Shown here one piece after another: positions 54,448-62,619 of a stretch of 64,000 nt of DNA. This DNA is from Koleobacter methoxysyntrophicus (GTDB taxonomy: Bacteria > Bacillota > Thermosediminibacteria > Koleobacterales > Koleobacteraceae). Both the position numbers and the translations under genes were made by a program. Below the pieces are notes generated by a model that was not told where the DNA came from, made no database searches, and saw only the letters and a list, made by a program, of their open reading frames with translations. Position 1 is the first letter of the stretch, and each line of letters begins with the position of its first letter. The stretch is from contig NZ_CP059066.1 in assembly GCF_017301615.1 (NCBI RefSeq), forward strand, positions 1,905,001-1,969,000. Reading direction: 5' to 3'.

Positions 54448-56205
54448 ATGGCAATGGAAATGGTAGAATTGACTATAGATGGTCAGAAGATAAAGGCCCC
54501 TAAAGGGTCAACGGTATTGGAAGCTGCCAGAAGCGCAGGAATCAAGATCCCAACCCTTTGTCACCTGAAGGATATAAATGAAATCGGGGCGTGCAGGGTT
54601 TGTGTCGTGGAAGTCCAGGGTGCCAGGTCCCTTCAGGCGTCCTGCGTCCTCCCGGTATCCGAAGGTATGGTCATCAGGACAAACAGCCCTGCGGTAAGGG
54701 AATCGAGAAAAACAACAGTTGAACTGCTGTTATCAGACCATAAGAGGGAATGTCTTACCTGTGTAAGGAATACTAACTGCGAACTGCAGAACCTTGCCGA
54801 GGAACTTGGGATAAGGGATATACCCTATGAAGGAGAAAAATCCAAACACCCCATAGACGATTTTTCACCATCAATTGTAAGGGATGCTGAAAAATGCATC
54901 TTATGTAGAAGGTGTGTGAGCGCGTGTTCAAAACTGCAGGGTGTTGCCGTGATTTCTCCCAATGAAAGAGGGTTTGAAACGGTTATAGCTCCTGCCTTCA
55001 ATCAAAGCCTTAATGATGTGGCATGTACCATGTGCGGCCAATGTATAAATGTATGCCCTGTAGGTGCCCTTAAAGAAAAGGAAGAAATAGATAAAGTCTG
55101 GGAAGCCCTTGCTGACCCCGAAAAACACGTAGTAGTTCAAACTGCCCCCGCCATAAGGGTATCCCTTGGTGAAGAATTCGGCCTCGAGATGGGAAGCCCG
55201 GTTATGGGCAAAATGGTAGCAGCTTTGAGAAGGCTTGGATTTGATAAGGTATTTGACACGGATTTCACTGCAGACCTGACAATAATGGAAGAAGGTCATG
55301 AATTGCTGGAAAGATTGGAAAAGGGCGGGAAACTGCCGCTGTTGACCTCATGCAGTCCAGGATGGGTTAAATTCTGTGAGCACTATTATCCGGAGTTTTT
55401 AGAAAACATCTCTACGTGCAAATCACCGCAGCAGATGTTTGGAGCCCTTGCTAAGACTTACTATGCTGAAAAAGCCGGAATAGACCCGTCAAAGGTCTTT
55501 GTAGTTTCGATAATGCCGTGTACTGCGAAAAAATATGAAGCCCAAAGACCGGAAATGAGGGACAGCGGTTATCAGGACGTTGATGTTGTATTGACGACAA
55601 GGGAAGCTGCAAGGATGCTGAAGGAAGCTGGAATAGACCTTAAGACCCTCCCTGAAGAAGAATTTGATGAACCCCTTGGAATATCTACGGGTGCCGGTGC
55701 TATTTTCGGTGCCACCGGCGGTGTTATGGAAGCTGCTCTCAGGACGGTGTATGAAGTTGTAACCGGTAAAGAACTGGAGAACCTGGATTTTGTAGAGGTT
55801 AGGGGAGTTGAAGGCATAAAAGAATCGGAGGTTGAGTTGAACGGTAAGAAGATTAAAGTCGCTGTAGCCCACGGCCTGGCCAATGCCAGAAAGGTCCTCG
55901 ACATGATAAAAAATGGAGAAGCGGAATACCACTTTGTTGAGATTATGTGCTGTCCAGGCGGATGTGTAGGCGGCGGCGGTCAACCTATAGTAACGGCTCA
56001 GGAGAGATGGGAAAGGGATTATAGAGAAGTAAGAGGGAAGGCCATTTACGAAGTAGATAAAAATATGCCGTTGAGAAAGTCCCATGAGAACCCTGCAGTT
56101 AAAGCACTGTATGAGGAATTCTTAGGAAAACCCCTTGGAGAAAAATCCCATCACCTGCTCCACACCCATTATACTCCCAGGTCAAAATATCCGAAACACA
56201 ATTAA
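54448..56205 (+). CDS. hydA: [FeFe]-hydrogenase catalytic subunit HydA
   Basis: The H2-forming subunit, 585 residues. Domains: plant-type 2Fe-2S (CHLKDINEIGACRVC, 30-70), the His/Cys 4Fe-4S segment (HKRECLTCVRNTNCELQ near 92), two 4Fe-4S clusters (CILCRRCVSACSK, CTMCGQCINVCP), and the H domain with TSCSPGWVKFC, MPCTAKKYEAQRPE and CCPGGCVGGGGQP. All three H-cluster loops have the form used by trimeric bifurcating enzymes. The small-subunit-like tail (YEVDKNMPLRKSHENPAVKA) is fused at the C-terminus. It is the last gene of the operon. Confidence 0.97.
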   Translation: MAMEMVELTIDGQKIKAPKGSTVLEAARSAGIKIPTLCHLKDINEIGACRVCVVEVQGARSLQASCVLPVSEGMVIRTNSPAVRESRKTTVELLLSDHKRECLTCVRNTNCELQNLAEELGIRDIPYEGEKSKHPIDDFSPSIVRDAEKCILCRRCVSACSKLQGVAVISPNERGFETVIAPAFNQSLNDVACTMCGQCINVCPVGALKEKEEIDKVWEALADPEKHVVVQTAPAIRVSLGEEFGLEMGSPVMGKMVAALRRLGFDKVFDTDFTADLTIMEEGHELLERLEKGGKLPLLTSCSPGWVKFCEHYYPEFLENISTCKSPQQMFGALAKTYYAEKAGIDPSKVFVVSIMPCTAKKYEAQRPEMRDSGYQDVDVVLTTREAARMLKEAGIDLKTLPEEEFDEPLGISTGAGAIFGATGGVMEAALRTVYEVVTGKELENLDFVEVRGVEGIKESEVELNGKKIKVAVAHGLANARKVLDMIKNGEAEYHFVEIMCCPGGCVGGGGQPIVTAQERWERDYREVRGKAIYEVDKNMPLRKSHENPAVKALYEEFLGKPLGEKSHHLLHTHYTPRSKYPKHN

Positions 56206-56210
56206 AACTA

Positions 56211-56250
56211 AAAGGTCGGTTATTGGTTAACCAATTGCCGACCTTTTTTA
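56211..56250 (+). terminator. Terminator of the first hydrogenase operon
   Basis: AAAGGTCGG/CCGACCTTT with an inner GGTTAACC palindrome and a T run. Confidence 0.9.
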
Positions 56251-56540
56251 TATTAAATTGAATTATTTTATTTGAATAAGCTGTTCGCTTTTGTTCATAT
56301 TCTTCATGGCTAAATTCTAGAAATTCACCTATATAAAATACAGGGATTTAAGATGCTAAATTTTCCGTTTCGTGAATAAGGTATTATAGAAACCGAATAA
56401 ACATTTAAATTTTATAACATTAAATGGTAAATATAAAATAGCAAAATTAATGGTTTTCAAAGAAGGAAAATAAGAAAAACTAAAGAAGTTTATTATTAAA
56501 ATTTTTCAAAGAATTTTTAATAGAGGATTTTAAAGGTTGA
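56251..56540 (+). other. AT-rich intergenic region
   Basis: No gene, palindrome or repeat of note was found before the MITE-like fragment that starts at 56541. Confidence 0.4.
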
Positions 56541-56636
56541 CTGACTATATACTTTACTTAGGATAACGCAAATCCAGTTGAATTAATGGCAAACACATAA
56601 GCGAATGTTATTTGGCTTGGAGCCATGGATGGCGAA
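56541..56636 (+). repeat. Copy 4 of the dispersed MITE-like repeat, 3'-truncated
   Basis: Begins CTGACTATATACTTTACTTA, contains TTGAATTAATGGCAAACACA and GGAGCCATGGATGGCGAAGA. It matches the left half of the reverse complement of 46305-46495. The other terminal repeat is missing. Confidence 0.8.
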
Positions 56637-56679
56637 GAGCTTATATACATTACATTATTCCCGGAAAGGGAGGATACTT

Positions 56680-59289
56680 TTGTTAGGGATAATTTCAACA
56701 ATAAAGGATAAATGCAGACAATGTTATTCATGTGTCAGAAACTGTCCGGTAAAAGCAGTGAAGGTGCAAAACGGTCAGGCAGAAATTTTATACGATAGAT
56801 GCATAAACTGTGGAAACTGCGTTAAAGTCTGTTCGCAAAATGCAAAATATATACAGCGGGATGTGGAAAAGGTTTTAGGGATGATAAAAAAAGGGGAAAA
56901 GGTAGTGGCATGTCTGGCACCCAGCTTCCCTGCAGTAATAGGGGAATTTACCCCAAACCAGTTGGCAGGGGCTTTGAAAGGTGTCGGATTTTACCAAGTA
57001 AGGGAAGTATCCTTCGGTGCTCAGATAATGGCTGAAGAATATGTAAACCTGTTTAAAAAATGGCCGAACAAAAAGACCATGATCAGCACCCCATGCCCTG
57101 CAGTTGTTAACCTGGTTGAACGACATTATCCCGCTTTGCTTCCCAATCTGGCTCCTATAGTGTCACCTATGGAAGCTATAGCAAGGTATGTAAAACTAAC
57201 CAGTTGTGAACCCTTAAAAGTAGTATTTATCGGTCCGTGTGTTGCTAAAAAGGAAGAGGCTCAAAATAGCCTTTATGTTGATGAAGCATTAACCTTTGAC
57301 GAAATGTTTGAGATAATAGAAGAAACAAATTTTATAGACAAACCCGTAGAAGCCCCGTTCGATGGCCCGGAACCCTCCCATAAACCCAGAGCCATTTCTA
57401 TCTCGGGGGGACTCCTCCATGCTGTAGGCGAAACCGAGGATGTATTACGAAGTGAAATACTCATAGTGGAGGGCAAGGAAGACTGCATCTCAATCATAGA
57501 AAGCCTGATAGAAAAGAAAATTTCGCCCAGATTTATTGACATGCTGTTCTGTAAGGGGTGTATAGACGGCCCTATTTTGAAAAAAACCAATGTCTTCAGC
57601 AATCAATATGCCGTGTCCAAATTTATCTTTAAAAATGAGGTTGAATACCGCCAACCTGCAGAGCCCTATAAAAAGAAAATTGATTTAACCAGGAGTTTTT
57701 ATAATAAGAAGAAATCCCTTCCCATTCCGGGAGAGGAAGAAATTCGAAAGATTTTAGAGCACACGAATAAGAGAAGACCTGAAGATGAATTAAATTGCGG
57801 GGCTTGCGGCTACAGTTCCTGCAGGGAAAAGGCTGTTGCTGTTTTTCAGGGAATAGCAGAAATCGAAATGTGCCTGCCGTATTTGCTGGAAAAGGTCAGT
57901 GCAGAGCTCGAGACAATTAAAGAATTAAATGAAGAATTGGATGCAATAATAGAATCGTCATATGACGGTATTTGGCTGGCTGACAGTAACGGCAATACTT
58001 TAAGGGTTAATAGAGCCTTTTGCAGGTTAGTTGGCCTTAAACGCGAAGAATTGATAGGAGAGAAAACTGCAGAACTTGAAAAGAAAGGGGTTATATTTCC
58101 TTCGGTTACAAATCTTGTCCTGAGGGAGAAACGCAGGGTTACCGTAATACAGGAGACGAAGTTGGGGAAAAAACTTCTAACAACAGGGAACCCCATATTT
58201 AACGAACATGGAGAAATAACCCTGATAATGATAAATGCGAGGGACTTTACCGAATTAAACCGCTTAAGCCAAGATATAAGCGAAACTAAAAAGCTAAAAG
58301 AATACTTACAATCACGTGAAAATATTGGCGCAGAAATACAACCCGCTAAGGTTATAGCTTTCAGCCAAAAGATGGAAAACATCCTGCAGTTAGCTGCAAA
58401 GATCGCAGATGTGGATTCTACAGTATTGATTCTAGGAGAGTCGGGAGTAGGCAAAGAGGTTATTGCCCGGTTCATCCACAAAAGGAGCCACAGGGATAAA
58501 GGGCCTTTTGTAAAAATCAACTGTGGCGCCATTCCCGAGACACTGTTGGAATCTGAACTTTTCGGATATGAAACCGGGGCTTTTACGGGAGCAAAAAGAC
58601 AGGGAAAACCCGGCCTTATTGAAATGGCCAATGAAGGGACACTGTTTTTAGATGAAATAGGAGAACTGCCTTTAAATCTTCAGGTAAAGCTTCTGCAGGT
58701 ATTACAGGAACATCGGCTGGTCAGGATAGGCGGGATAAAACCCATAACAGTAAATATACGGGTCATTGCAGCAACCAACAGGGATATAGAAAATATGGTT
58801 AAGAAGGGGGAATTTAGAGAAGACCTGTTTTACCGGCTGAATGTAGTGCCGATTACAATACCACCGCTAAGAGAAAGAAGGGATGATATAATCCCCCTCA
58901 TATATCACTTTCTTGAAGAATACAATAGAAAATATGATAAAGCTAAAAAGATATCGGCAGAGGCTAAAGATATTCTGATAAAATATAACTGGCCCGGCAA
59001 TGTAAGGGAACTTGAAAATACCGTTGAGAGGCTTGTTGTTACGGTAGAAGAAGATGTTATACTTCCCCATCACCTCCCCGAAAACTTGAAAGAGATAAAT
59101 ATTCCGTTTAAGGAAGTTAATGTAGACGGGATAATGCCTCTAAAAGACGCGGTTGAGATGGTTGAAAGGCAGCTGTTGCATAAGGCTGTAGAACAATGCA
59201 ATTCCACTTATGATATTGCTAAAATCCTTGGTGTTAATCAGTCTACTGTTGTAACCCAAGTTTGGCGCAAAAAATTTCCAGCCAAGTAG
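56680..59289 (+). CDS. Sigma-54 activator with [FeFe]-hydrogenase-like sensor and PAS domain
   Basis: An 869-residue transcription activator. Order: two 4Fe-4S motifs (CRQCYSCVRNCP, CINCGNCVKVCS; 12-51), a hydrogenase large-subunit-like domain with STPCPAVV, GPCVAKKEEA and FCKGCIDGP in place of the catalytic loops (about 60-330), an Fe-S domain CGACGYSSCREKA (near 370), PAS (422-530), the sigma-54 AAA+ domain with GESGVGKE (near 584) and GAFTGA (near 631), and a C-terminal HTH. GAFTGA is the sigma-54 contact loop, so it should activate -24/-12 promoters. TTG 56680 has AAAGGGAGG before it; earlier starts would read MITE sequence. The stop lies beside the IS1634-type element, so slight 3' trimming is possible. 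Confidence 0.9.
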   Translation: MLGIISTIKDKCRQCYSCVRNCPVKAVKVQNGQAEILYDRCINCGNCVKVCSQNAKYIQRDVEKVLGMIKKGEKVVACLAPSFPAVIGEFTPNQLAGALKGVGFYQVREVSFGAQIMAEEYVNLFKKWPNKKTMISTPCPAVVNLVERHYPALLPNLAPIVSPMEAIARYVKLTSCEPLKVVFIGPCVAKKEEAQNSLYVDEALTFDEMFEIIEETNFIDKPVEAPFDGPEPSHKPRAISISGGLLHAVGETEDVLRSEILIVEGKEDCISIIESLIEKKISPRFIDMLFCKGCIDGPILKKTNVFSNQYAVSKFIFKNEVEYRQPAEPYKKKIDLTRSFYNKKKSLPIPGEEEIRKILEHTNKRRPEDELNCGACGYSSCREKAVAVFQGIAEIEMCLPYLLEKVSAELETIKELNEELDAIIESSYDGIWLADSNGNTLRVNRAFCRLVGLKREELIGEKTAELEKKGVIFPSVTNLVLREKRRVTVIQETKLGKKLLTTGNPIFNEHGEITLIMINARDFTELNRLSQDISETKKLKEYLQSRENIGAEIQPAKVIAFSQKMENILQLAAKIADVDSTVLILGESGVGKEVIARFIHKRSHRDKGPFVKINCGAIPETLLESELFGYETGAFTGAKRQGKPGLIEMANEGTLFLDEIGELPLNLQVKLLQVLQEHRLVRIGGIKPITVNIRVIAATNRDIENMVKKGEFREDLFYRLNVVPITIPPLRERRDDIIPLIYHFLEEYNRKYDKAKKISAEAKDILIKYNWPGNVRELENTVERLVVTVEEDVILPHHLPENLKEINIPFKEVNVDGIMPLKDAVEMVERQLLHKAVEQCNSTYDIAKILGVNQSTVVTQVWRKKFPAK

Positions 59290-61185
59290 TAGCAAGGGTT
59301 TAAAGGGACAAAAAGCGACTTTTCTCTACTACTTGGTAGAATGTTCCAGTAGTTGATTTAAATACTTCCTAGAAATGAGATATTCAAAACCTAACTCCTT
59401 CAGGATCTCCAGTTGCTGTGTGGTGACTTCAGTAATACTTTCTGCATACGATTCACTGTTTTTAAACCCGATACGATTCAAAAGGCACTTGCCCAATATT
59501 TCCAGAGCAGTTGCTGCACTGCATTGATAGTGTTGTTGCTGTAGTTTTTCTTCTAATGCATTTAGCAGAAGGTATCCCAGCACACAGATGGTGACATGGG
59601 CCCTGACTCTTTTTTCACGGCTCAAGAAAAATGGCCTCAAATGGAGGTGATCCTTGAGTTCTCGAAAGGCATCTTCCACTTTGCTTTTACGCCGGTAATA
59701 TCGGATTACCTGGCAGGCAGGAAGTTTGTCTGTGGGCTCATTGGTTACAAAGCACGTAATTCCATCCAGGCTCGCCTGTTGTTTGAGTTTGTCTTCATTA
59801 ATGGTGTAAACTACTCGAAAGGAGTCAATCTTTTGTCCGGTGCCTTTTTTAGTAATAGCAATAGGCTCCAGTTCCCAAACAAATACTTTATGCATATTCC
59901 ATTTTCTGAGCTTGTTTTCTATCCTGCGTGCTGTTGCTTCTCTGTTCCGGCTCTTTTGGGCATGTTTGAGTTCATTGTTGCAAGCTGCTAAATATGATTT
60001 CGCTTTTTGCAAACGTTCCTGCCTGTTTTGCTGTTGGTCCTGATATGCTTGACGGTTAAAGGCCAGGATATATCGCACCTTACCTTTAATGTGTTCACGG
60101 TAAACAAGGTTTTCGTCATAGAGATTAAAACCGAGGGATAAAAGGTTATCTCGCCAGTAACGTTCATCTACCACCAGACTTTGAAATTCGGCTTCCATAA
60201 GCCCAAGACCGGACACCTCATCTTTATCAAGGGCAGAAATATAAGTGAGTTTCTTTTCCGCAATGGCTTCGAGGTTATTTTGGGAAACCATACCACGGTC
60301 AAATACTAATAAACATTCTTCAATCCCAAAGCGTTCTTTAAGAATCAGTAATAAATCTTCTACCGTGGTAACATCCTGGGTATTACCCGGCATCACCCGC
60401 CAGTAAAAAGGGTAGCCATCCGGTGTGACCACCAGAGCGATAGTAATTTGAAGTCTGTCAGGCCGATGATCGCGAGAATAACCCTTAAAAGCCAAAACAC
60501 ATTTTGTTCCCTCAAAATAGCTGGAGGTAATATCGTAAAAGACAGCCTTTTCGTCAGTATGACCTAACTGCTTGCATTTTCGATAAACATGTTTCTGCAA
60601 CTCTACTTCTTGGTCAGTGATTTTATCCAGAGTACGGTAGATGCTGTATTCACTGTCAGCACTAAAGTCGTATCTCAATAAACGGGGTAAAATGGTCTGC
60701 TGTGTCCAGTCTTGAATTTGAATTTTGCTTTTGGGATCCAAACAACGATTAACAGCCATAGCTTCGGCATAAGGCAGTTCGGCAAAGTATTGATCTAAAT
60801 CAAACTGCCGCCAAATATCATCAAGCACAGCGACATCAAGAAAACGATAATGCTCTTTGGCTACTACATCAGACAAATGACCAACGAAGACATCTTCAAT
60901 TTGTTTTGCCTTAAGCACAAGTTTAATACGCTGGGCTTGTTCTTTAGTCAAGGAACCCAGATTTGCGATATGACGGTGTTTTACTTTACCGTTTTCTCGA
61001 TAAGATTCGGTTAAAGCATAGGTTTCATAAACCTTACCTTTATAAGTTTTTCTGGCTTTTTTAAGGAACATCACTGGCCTCCTGCAGATTATTGGCTACT
61101 ACAATTATACCACAGGAAGCGCTCAATATCAAGTAAACTCGAAAGTTGAATGAAAGTATCGCACGTTTTCTCTACTACAAATCAC
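59290..61185 (-). mobile_element. IS1634-family insertion sequence, ends not exactly placed
   Basis: One transposase gene with short non-coding flanks. GTAGTAG near 59286-59292 and CTACTAC at 61174-61180 are inversely related and may mark the termini, but no clean target duplication was found, so the borders are approximate. Confidence 0.7.
59329..61074 (-). CDS. IS1634-family transposase
   Basis: A 581-residue IS4-superfamily DDE transposase. Recognisable parts are GKVKHRHIANLGSLTKEQAQ, DEKAVFYDITSSYFEG (first D), EECLLVFDRGMVSQNNLEAI (second D) and YRRKSKVEDAFRELKDHLHL followed by RPFFLSREKRVRAHV (the Y-2-R-3-E-6-K-like end). It looks complete. It lies between the sigma-54 activator and the second hydrogenase operon, pointing the opposite way. 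Confidence 0.92.
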   Translation of the reverse strand: MMFLKKARKTYKGKVYETYALTESYRENGKVKHRHIANLGSLTKEQAQRIKLVLKAKQIEDVFVGHLSDVVAKEHYRFLDVAVLDDIWRQFDLDQYFAELPYAEAMAVNRCLDPKSKIQIQDWTQQTILPRLLRYDFSADSEYSIYRTLDKITDQEVELQKHVYRKCKQLGHTDEKAVFYDITSSYFEGTKCVLAFKGYSRDHRPDRLQITIALVVTPDGYPFYWRVMPGNTQDVTTVEDLLLILKERFGIEECLLVFDRGMVSQNNLEAIAEKKLTYISALDKDEVSGLGLMEAEFQSLVVDERYWRDNLLSLGFNLYDENLVYREHIKGKVRYILAFNRQAYQDQQQNRQERLQKAKSYLAACNNELKHAQKSRNREATARRIENKLRKWNMHKVFVWELEPIAITKKGTGQKIDSFRVVYTINEDKLKQQASLDGITCFVTNEPTDKLPACQVIRYYRRKSKVEDAFRELKDHLHLRPFFLSREKRVRAHVTICVLGYLLLNALEEKLQQQHYQCSAATALEILGKCLLNRIGFKNSESYAESITEVTTQQLEILKELGFEYLISRKYLNQLLEHSTK

Positions 61186-61310
61186 TGTTCTATGGAACTT
61201 AATCCCTGATTTATAAAGGTTGGAAAATATTGTCGCCAAACTTGAGTTGTAAGAAAGATTCAGAAGTACGGGATAAAACTAAAAAGAGATCATAAAGGTA
61301 ATTAATGGGT

Positions 61311-61423
61311 AAATGCATTATTTAATGCAGCGCTGCATTAATAAATTTATATCATAAAAAAACTAAGCTTAACAGATAGAATAAACAATTAAATGCATCC
61401 GTGCATTTTTAACAAATGCATTT
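61311..61423 (+). promoter_or_regulatory. Cluster of palindromic upstream activator sites
   Basis: TTAATGCAGCGCTGCATTAA (61322-61341) is a perfect 20-base palindrome. AAATGCA-TCCG-TGCATTT (61391-61408) is a perfect 7-4-7 inverted repeat of the same half site. Shorter AATGCATT (61312-61319) and AAATGCATTT (61414-61423) flank them. They lie about 180-280 bases upstream of the -24/-12 promoter, the usual place for enhancer sites of sigma-54 activators. Confidence 0.75.
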
Positions 61424-61463
61424 TTTAACATTATATAAATAAATCATTTTTTTATATTACTTC

Positions 61464-61486
61464 AAACCGGGAATCCCGGTTTTTTT
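61464..61486 (+). terminator. Terminator upstream of the sigma-54 promoter
   Basis: Perfect stem AAACCGGG/CCCGGTTT with loop AAT and a T run. It would stop transcription arriving from the left before the second hydrogenase operon. Confidence 0.85.
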
Positions 61487-61489
61487 AAT

Positions 61490-61571
61490 TGACTATAAAC
61501 TTTACTCAGGATACGGCAAGCCCGGTTGAATTAATGGCAAACACATAAGCGACTGTTAATTTGGCTCCTAG
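61490..61571 (+). repeat. Copy 5 of the dispersed MITE-like repeat, truncated
   Basis: Begins TGACTATAAACTTTACTCAG, contains TTGAATTAATGGCAAACACA and GACTGTTAATTTGGCTC. It is inserted between the activator sites and the promoter. TTTTAATT occurs on both sides (61483-61490 and 61576-61583), possibly a target duplication. Confidence 0.8.
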
Positions 61572-61593
61572 CCTGTTTTAATTCGTTTTTTAC

Positions 61594-61609
61594 TGGCATG
61601 AAAATTGCA
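61594..61609 (+). promoter_or_regulatory. Sigma-54 (-24/-12) promoter of the second hydrogenase operon
   Basis: TGGCATGAAAATTGCA matches the consensus TGGCAC-N5-TTGCA in every core base, with GG and GC at the exact distance. It lies 51 bases before the hydC start. Confidence 0.88.
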
Positions 61610-61659
61610 AAATGTAATAATAAATCTAAAAACTCAAAAAAGAACGGAGGTTGTGGCAA

Positions 61660-62205
61660 ATGAGTGAAACATATGGTTTTAAGGAAATAGGTGAACAGGA
61701 ATATAAAAAGGTAGATGAGATAATCGATAAATTTTCAGGTGAAAAAGGAGCACTAATACCGATATTGAGGGAAATTCAAGATTATATCGGTTATCTGCCC
61801 AGGGAAATTCAGGTAAGGGTCGCTGAAAAATTAGATATACCGTTAAGTGAAGTTTACAGCATAGTAACGTTTTATGCCTTATTTTCCCTTAAACCTAAAG
61901 GCAAATATCAGATAAACCTGTGTAAGGGGACGGCCTGCTATGTAAGGGGGGCTGACAGGATCCTTGAAAAGGTTCGCGATGTTTTGGGAATAGGCCCCGG
62001 AGACACTACGGATGACGGGTTGTTTTCACTTGATGTTATAAGGTGTCTTGGTGCCTGTGGATTGGGGCCCGTTATCACTATTAATGATGAAACCTATGCC
62101 CGCTTGAAGCCTGATAACATACCTGAGATAATTGCAAGGTATAAAGACATCGGGAGTAAGGATTTTACCGTTCAGCCCGAAAAAGAAGTGGCTAAAAGCC
62201 GCTAA
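61660..62205 (+). CDS. hydC: Second hydrogenase subunit HydC (NuoE-like)
   Basis: A 181-residue [2Fe-2S] NuoE/HydC protein. Cluster cysteines are in LCKGTACYVRGAD and IRCLGACGLGPVITIND; GALIPILREIQDYIGYLPRE corresponds to the first operon's copy. It has about 15 extra residues at the C-terminus (TVQPEKEVAKSR). ATG 61660 has GGAGG nine bases before it. First gene behind the sigma-54 promoter. Paralogue of 51170-51655. Confidence 0.93.
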   Translation: MSETYGFKEIGEQEYKKVDEIIDKFSGEKGALIPILREIQDYIGYLPREIQVRVAEKLDIPLSEVYSIVTFYALFSLKPKGKYQINLCKGTACYVRGADRILEKVRDVLGIGPGDTTDDGLFSLDVIRCLGACGLGPVITINDETYARLKPDNIPEIIARYKDIGSKDFTVQPEKEVAKSR

Positions 62206-62243
62206 GAACCCTTTTAAGGGGTTAAGAGAGGGAGGTGGAGAAG

Positions 62244-62588
62244 GTGATATCCTTAGCTGACCTAAATGAAATAAAAAGGTCATATCGAGAACCTGAAGGA
62301 GTGCAGATTGTTGTCAGACTGGGCATTTGTGGAGCTTCAGTGGGAGCCAAAGAAGTTTTTGAAACATTTAAAAATGTAGTTAAGGAGAAAGGAATAACAG
62401 GTGTTCGCATATATACTACCGGCTGTATAGGTTTGTGTTCACAGGAACCGGTTGTGGATGTTGTTGTGCCCGGAATGCCCAGAGTTACCTATACATTTGT
62501 CACACCCGAAAAGGCAAGGGGAATAATCTTCCATCATATTGAGAGGAAACAAATCATCAAGGAATGGGTTATTCCGAATCTGGGATAA
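62244..62588 (+). CDS. Thioredoxin-like [2Fe-2S] ferredoxin, second copy
   Basis: A 114-residue paralogue of 52217-52579 with VVRLGICGASVGAKEVF and TTGCIGLCSQEPVVDVV carrying the cluster cysteines. GTG 62244 stands eight bases after GGAGG (62231-62235); the in-frame GTG 62235 overlaps the ribosome binding site and is rejected. Unlike the first operon, no ATPase gene lies between hydC and this gene. Confidence 0.86.
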   Translation: MISLADLNEIKRSYREPEGVQIVVRLGICGASVGAKEVFETFKNVVKEKGITGVRIYTTGCIGLCSQEPVVDVVVPGMPRVTYTFVTPEKARGIIFHHIERKQIIKEWVIPNLG

Positions 62589-62619
62589 TAATCATAATTA
62601 TCTAAAAGGAGGGACGGAT

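Noticed and set aside
56590-56606. Possible second -24/-12 promoter in repeat copy 4 (TGGCAAACACATAAGC)
   Set aside because: The GG-to-GC distance is one base too long and TTGC is absent; the same sequence occurs in copy 5 simply as part of the repeat.
56605-56679. Longer start of the sigma-54 activator
   Set aside because: The added 25 residues come from the MITE-like repeat; TTG 56680 has a strong ribosome binding site.
59316-61180. TTTTCTCTACTAC at both ends of the IS1634-type element as target duplication
   Set aside because: The left copy overlaps the transposase stop codon region and its neighbour bases differ, so it cannot be a simple duplication of target DNA.
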